A stretch of DNA of 5,215 nt, from assembly GCA_028698395.1 (NCBI GenBank), contig JAQVDG010000186.1:1-5215 (forward strand). Direction: 5' to 3'. The notes under the pieces are model-generated. The model saw only the letters and a program-made list of their open reading frames with translations, was not told the DNA's origin and searched no databases. Every line of letters starts with the position of its first letter. Positions within the stretch are counted from its first letter, which is position 1. Positions 1 through 5,082 of this stretch are shown one piece after another. A program made the translations under genes and the position numbers. Source of the stretch: Weeksellaceae bacterium (GTDB lineage Bacteria; Bacteroidota; Bacteroidia; Flavobacteriales; Weeksellaceae).

Positions 1-22
1 TATTAAAAAAAATTTCTTCCAT
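1..22 (-). CDS. possible start of a minus-strand gene leaving the window
   Basis: A minus-strand ATG at 22-20 opens a frame reading MEEIFFN up to the window edge. Only seven codons are visible, so no function can be given. The reason to list it is position: it starts about 93 nt beyond the CTTG motif of repeat IR-1, while the methyltransferase starts 84 nt beyond the same motif of IR-3 and the SMI1-type gene 116 nt beyond that of IR-2, all on the same strand. It would therefore be the first gene of the next cassette. The call is weak and rests on spacing. Confidence 0.25.
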
Positions 23-114
23 AGTTTTATGAGTTTTAAATTATTGTTTTTATTTAAACGAAATAAAATAAATTTTGTTGTTTAATTATTAAGTTTTTTT
101 AAGCAAATCTCAGC

Positions 115-247
115 CTTGCCCATAACGTTTTCGGGCTTTGCGTTCGGGCGGGAAATCGAAGCACAAAAGCTAGTTTTATTACTAATGTTTAATTGAAAAA
201 CTACTGTTGAATTTTGCACTTCAGCCCGCCTGACGCAAAACCCGTGT
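115..247 (-). repeat. attC-like long hairpin repeat IR-1 (main part, interrupted by the group II intron)
   Basis: This is an imperfect inverted repeat. The outer boundary CTTGCCCATAACG is at 115-127. The stem 132-152 pairs with 225-244: CGGG/CCCG, TTTGCGT/ACGCAAA and GGGCGGG/CCCGCCT, with C145 unpaired and one C/A mismatch. The loop of 72 nt (153-224) carries AGCAC at 160-164 and ATTTTGCAC at 211-219 near its two ends. Boundary motif, 5-nt spacer (GTTTT), stem length, loop length and loop motifs all match IR-2 although the stem sequence is unrelated. The right-hand outer core is cut: its GT lies at 246-247 and the rest (TAGCGCC) continues after the intron at 2403. Structure and arrangement resemble an integron attC site read on the minus strand; that function is inferred. 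An alternative is a non-integron, Bacteroidota-type intergenic repeat. Confidence 0.75.
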
Positions 248-925
248 GTGTGCCCTGCATGAGCAGAGCCCACCTGTCGAAAGCTCTGTAAAAATTTCAA
301 AAATACAAATAATTTTTAAAGAGTCAAATAGCCAGGTGAATTTTCCAGAGGGTGCAAGTCCCTTATGCGCGGATTAACGACCCGAAGCATTAGCAAGTCG
401 CAAGGTGGTTTGGGTCGACCCAAGCACTGAAGGAAGCGAGACTGCAAAGTTCGGTACTGACGAACAGAACCGACCGCAGGGAGCTCATGAACACCATTGA
501 AAATAGTTAATAGTGTGAATAAACGGCATATGAGGCTGTTAAGCAAGGATAAGTAACCACAGCTTTACAAAGTCCAAAGAACACCAAAATTGCTTTTCAG
601 TAGATGTCGCAGGAATTGAACGAAGGAAAATGCTCTTACCGGGGGAGGTCTCATAAGCTACGAGTAGTTTTTATTGAGAATTGTAGCGAAGCGGAAATCG
701 CGAATACCTTAAATAATTATTAATAATATGAGCAACTCAGCCGAGGTCATAGTATTTTGCAGTAACGAGCCACCTGAAACGTGAATAAAAGGGTGGAAGC
801 CTCACAAGCGAAAGAAGGACTGAACTTTAGGTTGTTACAAATCTTTATCGGATGTGTTCGTACCCAACCGAACCAAGCCCTAAGGAAGCGTAACAGGAAT
901 AAACATAAACATAGACAATTGTTTT
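248..925 (+). ncRNA. group II intron ribozyme, 5' part (domains I to start of IV)
   Basis: This noncoding stretch is the structured 5' part of the intron. Visible pairings include CTGC 255-258 with GCAG 263-266, or as an alternative CAGAGC 264-269 with GCTCTG 283-288. The loop sequence CACCTG 271-276 is exactly complementary to CAGGTG 333-338, which ties the first 70 nt to the rest of the domain. A strong small hairpin, TTGGG-TCGA-CCCAA, is at 410-423, and TCGGT 451-455 pairs with ACCGA 469-473. The blocks GGGTGCAAGTCCC (350-362), GGGGGAGGTCTC (641-652) and CAGCCGAGGTCATAG (738-752) are familiar from bacterial group II introns encoding reverse transcriptases. The exon-binding sites could not be assigned by eye. 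A related short insertion (675-732) lies in the variable stretch between the last two blocks. Confidence 0.75.
675..732. repeat. short insertion copy A, flanked by TGAG direct repeats
   Basis: A unit of about 50 nt is bounded by TGAG at 675-678 and TGAG at 729-732. Its core (679-708) matches copy B inside the maturase gene (1972-1998) at about 25 of 27 aligned bases after three small gaps. Both contain AGCGAAGCG, then AATC, then CGAATACC, and both end near ATGAG. The distance between the flanking repeats is 54 nt here and 55 nt in copy B. It falls between conserved intron blocks in a stretch where these introns vary in length, so it need not disturb the ribozyme core. Reading it as a mobile or copied unit is an inference. 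Confidence 0.55.
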
Positions 926-2074
926 ATGAAGTTAGTAGATGAAATTTTAAGAGTTGGCAACTTAACCCAAGCCAGTAACGAAGTAATCCGCAACAAAGGA
1001 GCGGGTGGTATTGATGGCATGAACGTAGAATCCTTAAAAGACTACTTATCAAAAAATAGGAACTCACTAGAGGAACAAATACGTAATGGCACTTACTATC
1101 CACAACCTATTCGAGGTAAAGACATACCAAAGGGTAATGGAAAATTCCGCACACTTGGTATTCCAACCGTCGTTGACAGAATGCTTCAACAAGCTGTACT
1201 ACGAATACTTATGCCTAAATACGAGTATATGTTTTCGGTCTACAGTTACGGATTTCGACCGAAGAAAAACACCCATCAAGCGATTGGTAAATCATTAGAG
1301 TACATTAGCGATGGCTATCAACATATTGTTGAAATAGACCTAAAGTCGTTCTTTGATGAAGTTGACCATGTGTTATTATTGCAAATACTTTATCGCAAGA
1401 TTAAATGTAAAGCAACAATGACACTACTGCGCCGATGGTTGCGAACCCCCATTCTTCTTAATGGGAAACTTGTCAAACGCCGTAAAGGAGTTCCGCAAGG
1501 CAGCCCAATTAGTCCATTATTCTCTAATATCATTCTACACGAATTAGACGAATTTATGGAATCAAGAGGAATGAAATTTGTTCGATACGCTGACGATTTC
1601 AGCATTTATTGCAAAAGCAAATCAAAAGCTAAATTCCAAGGTAACGAAGTCTATAAATTTCTTAGAGACAAACTGAAACTGCCAATAAACCGAGAGAAAA
1701 GCGGAATACGAAGACCAGTAAATTTCCAAATTTTAGGTTACGGATTTGTTCCGACTTATCGCAAAGGGGATAAAGGCAAATATCAGCTTATAGTTACTAA
1801 GAAACGTTGGGAAACTCTTAAATTTAAACTGAAAGAGATTACGAGAAAGACAAGCCCACTAAGTTTTAACGAACGTATTACCAAATTAAACCAAGTAATG
1901 CGAGGATGGGTAAACTATTTCAAGTATGCAAGTATCAGCCACAAGCTCAAAGAAATTGACAGTTGGGTAAGAATTAAGCGAAGCGAATCACGAATACCGC
2001 TGAAAATAAATTGTAGCATGAGTAAACCGACTACGTTATTGTATTTGGCACGATTGGAAAAAGCCCGAGCGTAA
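926..2074 (+). CDS. ltrA: group II intron reverse transcriptase/maturase, C-terminus replaced after a frameshift
   Basis: This intron-encoded protein helps its own RNA fold and splice and copies it into DNA at the target site. The N-terminus (MKLVDEILRVGNL, then NKGAGGIDGM near residues 23-32) is typical of the family and supports the ATG at 926. Reverse transcriptase motifs are intact: EIDLKSFFD with catalytic D138, GVPQGSPISP from residue 188, and FVRYADDF with Y221-A-D-D224. The thumb/maturase X region includes GWVNYF at 327-332. After residue 348 the frame enters a 55-bp insertion and continues out of phase to a stop at 2072-2074, so residues 349-382 are not family sequence. The true C-terminus lies in another frame downstream. 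No Shine-Dalgarno sequence lies close to the ATG. ltrA is used as the family name. The catalytic domain could be made, but maturase activity is probably impaired. Confidence 0.85.
   Translation: MKLVDEILRVGNLTQASNEVIRNKGAGGIDGMNVESLKDYLSKNRNSLEEQIRNGTYYPQPIRGKDIPKGNGKFRTLGIPTVVDRMLQQAVLRILMPKYEYMFSVYSYGFRPKKNTHQAIGKSLEYISDGYQHIVEIDLKSFFDEVDHVLLLQILYRKIKCKATMTLLRRWLRTPILLNGKLVKRRKGVPQGSPISPLFSNIILHELDEFMESRGMKFVRYADDFSIYCKSKSKAKFQGNEVYKFLRDKLKLPINREKSGIRRPVNFQILGYGFVPTYRKGDKGKYQLIVTKKRWETLKFKLKEITRKTSPLSFNERITKLNQVMRGWVNYFKYASISHKLKEIDSWVRIKRSESRIPLKINCSMSKPTTLLYLARLEKARA
1967..2025. repeat. 55-bp insertion copy B inside the maturase gene, flanked by GTAA
   Basis: GTAA occurs at 1967-1970 and again at 2022-2025, 55 nt apart. 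Removing one GTAA plus the 51 nt between restores an open frame through the family C-terminus (SWV-NRLRYCIW). Since 55 is not a multiple of three, the insertion causes the frameshift. Its core, AGCGAAGCG followed by AATCACGAATACC, matches copy A in the intron's 5' part, which also has 4-bp flanking repeats. The flanks look like target-site duplications of a very small mobile unit. Copying from A by another route is possible. Confidence 0.65.
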
Positions 2075-2282
2075 GCGTAAAAACCTTATTCGTCTTGGTG
2101 TTAAACCTGATATGGCTTACGCTTGGAGTAGAACCAGAATGGGAGGCTGGGCTGTTGCCCAAAGCCCGATTCTAATTACCACAATCACCATTGCACGTCT
2201 TAACAAAAGAGGATACGTCTTACTTAGTGACTTCTACTCTAAAATCTCTAAATCGGCTTATCTACCCTCGCTATTCCCATAA
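2022..2282 (+). pseudogene. detached C-terminal part of the group II intron maturase
   Basis: The frame from 2022 (VNRLRYCIWHDWKKP, then KNLIRLGV, AYAWSRTRMGGWAVAQSP, and ending LSDFYSKISKSAYLPSLFP before the TAA at 2280-2282) is the usual C-terminal end of group II intron maturases that lack a separate HNH endonuclease domain. It is one nucleotide out of frame with the main gene, and a TGA lies just upstream in its own frame, so it cannot be reached without a frameshift or removal of the insertion. Joined to residues 1-347 it would give a protein of about 433 residues, normal for the family. Its sequence is well kept, which suggests the disruption is recent. Confidence 0.8.
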
Positions 2283-2288
2283 CCTAGA

Positions 2289-2356
2289 GAACCGCCGTAT
2301 ATGTTCCCGAGCAAATGCGAAGGGAAGGAGCGAAGCTCGCGTACGTACGGTGGTGT
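2289..2356 (+). ncRNA. group II intron domain V with an enlarged tip
   Basis: Domain V is the catalytic hairpin of group II introns and normally about 34 nt. The lower stem ACCGCCGTA 2291-2299 pairs with TACGGTGGT 2346-2354 over 9 bp (one G·U). The 2-nt bulge CG is at 2344-2345. The upper stem TATG 2300-2303 pairs with CGTA 2340-2343, and T2304·G2339 may add a wobble pair. Where a tetraloop would close it, there are about 34 nt (2305-2338). These can form two small hairpins, TTCCC/GGGAA (2304-2308 with 2322-2326) and GAGC/GCTC (2328-2331 with 2335-2338). Alternatively CGAGC 2308-2312 pairs with GCTCG 2335-2339. The lower stem and bulge needed for chemistry look intact; the tip that normally docks into domain I does not. 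Confidence 0.8.
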
Positions 2357-2402
2357 GAGAGGCTCTCCCCGTCAGTTTATCTGGCGGGGCGGTCTACTCG
2401 AT
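2357..2402 (+). ncRNA. group II intron domain VI and 3' splice site
   Basis: GAG 2357-2359 pairs with CTC 2397-2399, and AGGCT 2360-2364 with GGTCT 2391-2395, leaving A2396 bulged between the two helices as the predicted branch point. The distal stem CCCCGTCAG 2367-2375 pairs with CTGGCGGGG 2381-2389 around the loop TTTAT. The bulged A lies 7 nt from the proposed 3' end, the usual distance for lariat formation. The intron ends CGAT and the downstream exon begins TAGCGCC. Confidence 0.82.
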
Positions 2403-2412
2403 TAGCGCCTGG
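2403..2412 (-). repeat. remaining outer core of attC-like repeat IR-1 beyond the intron
   Basis: TAGCGCC directly follows the intron. Joined to CCCGTGT (241-247) it gives CGTGTTAGCGCC, whose GTTA complements TAAC at 123-126, as GTTAC complements GTAAC in IR-2. Without the join, the right-hand core of IR-1 is missing from the sequence beside 247. This supports both the intron borders and the unity of the repeat. Confidence 0.6.
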
Positions 2413-2512
2413 TGTTCTGTCTTCCTGACTTGAAAACTAATGTCATTATTGAGTTTCTGAGATATTTTCATTTTATATGTTTTTTGTGGGCTTCTATTTC
2501 TGCGTATTGGCT
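2413..2512. other. noncoding trailer between the intron/IR-1 core and the SMI1-type gene
   Basis: About 100 nt of A+T-rich DNA follow the stop of the minus-strand SMI1-type gene. I see no open frame of note, no strong hairpin and no promoter box. It is longer than the 14-nt gap between the endonuclease stop and IR-2, so this cassette has a longer 3' tail. Confidence 0.5.
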
Positions 2513-3160
2513 TCAAAACGAAATAAAATTGGTTTTGCCATTTACTCTTTCCTTGATAACTCTAATTTTTTCACTAGTTTTCCCATAACAAAAGTCTTCA
2601 TATTCTTTATATGATTCATCAATGTTCGAATTTGATATTGGAGGCGGGAAATATAAATTTTGTTTTAGCAGTTCAAGTTTGGTTTTTAAAAAAGTCTCAA
2701 AATTTGCATATTCAAGATAATACCCAGATCCACCTTTAAAATCCCAATATGCAATAGAGCCTTTTTGATTACTAATATAACCATCTGTATCAATGACCAT
2801 TTGATATGCGCTATCCCATCTGCATAAAGCAACAAAACCTGAATTCCACTCTTCATGTATTTGTTCATTCCACATTTTCGTTTCATCTAAAATAGCATGT
2901 AGCGTTTCCATTTTATTTTGATGCTCTTCTATATGTGTAAGTGTTGTTATATCAACAACAGGGAAGTTTACATCAAGAGCCCATTCGTAAAATTCGTAAA
3001 AAAGAATTGGTAAATTTTTATTAATTTGATTTCTAAAGTGCTCTACAGATATTTCATTTCTTACCTCAGGAAACGAATTCTGACCAATAAATGCGCTACC
3101 ATATCCTTTAGGGTATTCATTATGCAACACAGTTACTATTTCAGACAATATTAAATTCAT
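2513..3160 (-). CDS. SMI1/KNR4 (SUKH) family protein, possible immunity protein
   Basis: The 215-residue protein has the layout of SMI1/KNR4-type proteins. A helical N-terminal half includes LPILFYEFYEW at 50-60. A beta-rich block follows with GFVALCRWDSAYQMVIDTDG at 108-127, GSIAYWDFKGGSGYYLEYANF at 134-154, and a closing helix FETFLKTKLELL. Family members bind partner proteins, and many bacterial ones neutralise polymorphic toxins; others are of unknown role. There is no signal peptide or membrane segment, so it is probably cytosolic. No toxin gene lies beside it, so it is an orphan immunity candidate, as is common for cassette-borne genes. The ATG at 3160 is the first in frame; no clear ribosome site or TAnnTTTG box lies upstream. 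Family assignment is from pattern recognition, and the toxin-immunity role is inferred. Confidence 0.7.
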   Translation of the reverse strand: MNLILSEIVTVLHNEYPKGYGSAFIGQNSFPEVRNEISVEHFRNQINKNLPILFYEFYEWALDVNFPVVDITTLTHIEEHQNKMETLHAILDETKMWNEQIHEEWNSGFVALCRWDSAYQMVIDTDGYISNQKGSIAYWDFKGGSGYYLEYANFETFLKTKLELLKQNLYFPPPISNSNIDESYKEYEDFCYGKTSEKIRVIKERVNGKTNFISF

Positions 3161-3275
3161 TCTAGAATTTCTAATTTTTAGTGCTTATCTTTCCTATCTC
3201 GTCAATATTTTGTTTTTCTGTCCTTCCACAATGGTTTACTTTTCAATTTATCGTTGTCTCAGTCTTTTTTCTACA

Positions 3276-3418
3276 CTTGGCGGTAACGGACAGCGGTATG
3301 TTTTTGTTGCCGATTACAGAGCACGTCACTGTCGAACCACGATGAAGTTTGAAGCGAGCCACAACCTTTCATTTTAGCACTAACTCGGCAATAAAATATA
3401 CCGCATGTTACAAACTGG
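3276..3418 (-). repeat. attC-like long hairpin repeat IR-2
   Basis: Boundary CTTGGCGGTAACG is at 3276-3288. The outer core GTAAC 3283-3287 pairs with GTTAC 3407-3411. After a 5-nt spacer (GGACA) the stem 3293-3313 pairs with 3385-3404: GCGGTAT/ATACCGC and TTGCCGA/TCGGCAA are perfect 7-bp blocks, joined by a T-rich/A-rich run. The loop is 71 nt (3314-3384), with AGCAC at 3320-3324 and ATTTTAGCAC at 3371-3380. It begins 14 nt after the stop codon of the endonuclease gene on the minus strand and lies upstream of the next minus-strand gene. Read on the minus strand it runs R''-like core, hairpin, 5-nt spacer, GTTAC, as an attC site would. It could also slow or end transcription after the restriction operon. 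Confidence 0.8.
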
Positions 3419-3431
3419 CGTTCTTTCATTT

Positions 3432-4217
3432 CTATACAATCACAGTTACTTTTTCATATAAGTCCGGCAAACAATTTTGTCTCATTCTGAATTTTGTTCC
3501 GTGATTATGACCAGTCCTTGCATCAAAGTCAACAAGGATATTTCCTTTTTCCATTGCTTTTAAAAAACCTTCAAAGTTGAATTTCTGAAGCATTAGAACT
3601 TTTGTGTAGTGATAAAATTCTTTTCCGTTTTCTTTCTTACTTTCTGCTTGGACGTAAAAACAATTTAATAACTTCGTACCGGCTTTATTTGACAAGTCGT
3701 CAAAACCCCAGTATGGTTGAGGATTTAGTTCTTTTAAACCAATGTTTTTCTCAACTTTTTTCAACCAACTTGCATGTTTATCTGAAACCTTTTTTGCGTT
3801 AAATGAAATTAGTACTTTCTTTTCCTTACGGTCAATTTTAACCATAAAACCCCTGTCACTTGGGGAGTTGCCATGAATTGTTTGTCTAAAAGACATTTCT
3901 GTTGTTGGATATTTTTTCCCTGCTTCTTTATGTTTCCAACCGTACATTGGTAAAAGCATTTGAGGAACAAATCCAATTGCCCTTGGAGAAGGCTCGATAT
4001 GAAATAATGTTGTTAAAGAAGTGGTATTAATTCGTTGTGATTTTAATTCCCATTCGGCTGCATTGGGTATTGGTAAATTATTTTCTGCAATTCCCAGCAA
4101 ATCTTCGAGTGTATTTCCAATTCCACCTTGATTTCCATGTCTTCTATTTTCAATCCAGCCTTTGGCTGCAATTTTCTTTAATTCAGCAATTAACTGAGGT
4201 TTTGTATATATTTTCAT
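3432..4217 (-). CDS. type II restriction endonuclease, MvaI/BcnI-like family
   Basis: This 261-residue protein should cut unmethylated invading DNA. It resembles the MvaI/BcnI family, which is related to the mismatch nicking enzyme MutH and whose characterised members cut CCWGG or CCSGG; the exact site here cannot be read from sequence. Visible features are GNTLEDLLGI at 34-43 with conserved E38, the E57-L-K59 catalytic pair in EWELKSQR, and a C-terminal DARTGHNHGTKFR block at 232-244 with two histidines. The aspartate expected a few residues before E-x-K is not obvious (NLPIPNAAEWELK); N52 or E55 may occupy that place. The start codon overlaps the methyltransferase stop as ATGA, so the two genes are translated from one message, methyltransferase first, which helps protect the host before the nuclease builds up. 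No ribosome site is evident. Confidence 0.8.
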   Translation of the reverse strand: MKIYTKPQLIAELKKIAAKGWIENRRHGNQGGIGNTLEDLLGIAENNLPIPNAAEWELKSQRINTTSLTTLFHIEPSPRAIGFVPQMLLPMYGWKHKEAGKKYPTTEMSFRQTIHGNSPSDRGFMVKIDRKEKKVLISFNAKKVSDKHASWLKKVEKNIGLKELNPQPYWGFDDLSNKAGTKLLNCFYVQAESKKENGKEFYHYTKVLMLQKFNFEGFLKAMEKGNILVDFDARTGHNHGTKFRMRQNCLPDLYEKVTVIV

Positions 4218-4999
4218 TCTGCGTCTTGAAATAAAGTTAATGGTCTAATTCGCAATAGCTCGCTTTGTTTTTTATTTTTTTCAATTCTTTTTTCTGACAT
4301 TTCACAATAGTCAGGAGATAATTCAATACCAATGAAATGTTTTTTCAAGCCCATTGCGACAATAGCCGTTGTGCCGCTTCCCATAAAAGGGTCTAAAACA
4401 ATTTTTGCTTTTGTTGAAGAAATAATTCTATCAATTAAGGCAACTGGAAAAGGTGCAGGGTGCTCATTTTTCATTTCTTGTGTAAATTCCCAAACATCAC
4501 CATAGGCGTTGGCTTTTGGTGCCAATTTAAATTTTGATTTAGGGATAAGATAAATTACTTCGTAAGTTGGTAAAAAATAACCTGGGTTAAAATTAATTCC
4601 ACCTTTTCTACGCCAAATAATTATTTGTCTTACAGGCAAATCTCTAATAATATCTTTTCTGTCTTGAATAAGTCCGTCTTGTACTCGCCATTTATGGTTG
4701 TAAAAAATTGCACCATCATCTTTTAAAAGACGATACATTTCTGTTAGGCAATTGAATTGCCACTCTGCGTATTCGTCATTAGGGATATTGTCACTATAAT
4801 GACTATATCCATTTTGCAATGCGTTTCCTGCCCATTTCCCACTTTTTGTATTTTCTTTCATTCCGTTTCCGGTGGAATTTTTCAAATTGTAAGGTGGTGA
4901 GGTAACAACTAAATCCAAACATTTGTCTGGCATTTTTCGCATTACGTCCAAGCAATCTCCGCAAATTATTTTATCTAAATATGTTTCTTCAAATGTCAT
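4214..4999 (-). CDS. beta-class DNA methyltransferase (N4-cytosine or N6-adenine), partner of the endonuclease
   Basis: This 261-residue enzyme transfers a methyl group from S-adenosylmethionine to the amino group of a base in the recognition site, shielding host DNA. The catalytic motif IV, TSPPY, is at 33-37 near the N-terminus, and the cofactor motif I, DPFMGSGTT, at 203-211 near the C-terminus, followed by FIGIEL. This order (IV, recognition region, I) defines the beta class. SPPY rather than DPPY favours N4-methylcytosine, and a cytosine target fits an MvaI/BcnI-type partner, whose characterised relatives are paired with N4-cytosine methylases. The middle (about residues 45-190, with a KWRVQDG and WRRKGG stretch) probably reads the DNA. 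It is the first gene of a two-gene minus-strand operon and has its own promoter candidate. The ATG at 4999 gives the full family N-terminus. Confidence 0.88.
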   Translation of the reverse strand: MTFEETYLDKIICGDCLDVMRKMPDKCLDLVVTSPPYNLKNSTGNGMKENTKSGKWAGNALQNGYSHYSDNIPNDEYAEWQFNCLTEMYRLLKDDGAIFYNHKWRVQDGLIQDRKDIIRDLPVRQIIIWRRKGGINFNPGYFLPTYEVIYLIPKSKFKLAPKANAYGDVWEFTQEMKNEHPAPFPVALIDRIISSTKAKIVLDPFMGSGTTAIVAMGLKKHFIGIELSPDYCEMSEKRIEKNKKQSELLRIRPLTLFQDAE

Positions 5000-5016
5000 T
5001 TAATACTTTCTTTCTA

Positions 5017-5035
5017 TTTGAGACAAAATTAGTCA
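5017..5035 (-). promoter_or_regulatory. Bacteroidota-type promoter -7 box for the restriction-modification operon
   Basis: On the minus strand TAATTTTG (5031-5024) matches the Bacteroidota consensus TAnnTTTG and lies 25 nt ahead of the methyltransferase ATG, which would leave a leader of roughly 15-20 nt. A purine-rich AGAAAGAAAG follows before the ATG. No clear -33 TTTG box is seen upstream. It lies between IR-3 and the gene, so the cassette appears to carry its own promoter. Confidence 0.45.
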
Positions 5036-5082
5036 TTTTTTTCTGTAACTGTGATTAATCGTAGCACTGTCTTTTTTTTACG

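Larger units (their letters stand above)
248..2402 (+). mobile_element. group II intron (retroelement) with a damaged maturase gene
   Basis: A group II intron is a self-splicing RNA that spreads by reverse transcription. The 5' end is placed at 248, where GTGTGCCCTGCATGAG fits the GTGYG start and the GTGYGCCC-GCATG pattern of many such introns. The 3' end is placed at 2402 by domain VI, whose bulged A2396 lies 7 nt from the end, followed by the terminal CGAT. Total length is about 2155 nt, usual for an intron that encodes a protein in domain IV. The start could instead be 246 or 244, because GTGTG recurs in a GTGTGTGTG run. The element lies antisense to all the other genes. It interrupts IR-1, and the joined exons restore that repeat's GTTA core. 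The broken maturase and the enlarged domain V tip suggest a relic or an element dependent on helpers. I did not assign the intron class with certainty; the 9-bp lower stem of domain V argues against a typical class C intron. Confidence 0.88.

Noticed and set aside
82..300. Minus-strand 72-residue open frame
   Set aside because: It overlies the IR-1 hairpin and the intron 5' end, has low-complexity, non-protein-like content, and resembles no family.
319..333. AAGAGTCAAATAGCC as the intron 5' end
   Set aside because: It was my first choice because the conserved AGCCAGGTG block follows, but it lacks GTGYG. GTGTGCCC at 248, the exact pairing of 271-276 with 333-338, and the restored GTTA core all favour 248.
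410..423. Perfect palindrome TTGGGTCGACCCAA as an operator or restriction target
   Set aside because: It lies in intron domain I and is better explained as an RNA hairpin with a UCGA loop.
316..546. Minus-strand 76-residue open frame
   Set aside because: It is antisense to structured intron domain I, whose conserved blocks and hairpins explain the sequence.
1086..1605. Short open frames within the maturase gene on both strands
   Set aside because: They are out-of-frame or antisense shadows of a clearly recognisable reverse transcriptase.
248..2402. Calling the intron class C outright because it sits in an attC-like site
   Set aside because: The 9-bp lower stem of domain V is more like other classes; target choice alone is not enough to name the class.
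2686..2886. Minus-strand 66-residue frame inside the SMI1-type gene
   Set aside because: It is an alternative frame of a longer gene with recognisable family pattern.
3602..4234. Two plus-strand open frames opposite the endonuclease gene
   Set aside because: They are antisense to a recognisable enzyme and have no family resemblance.
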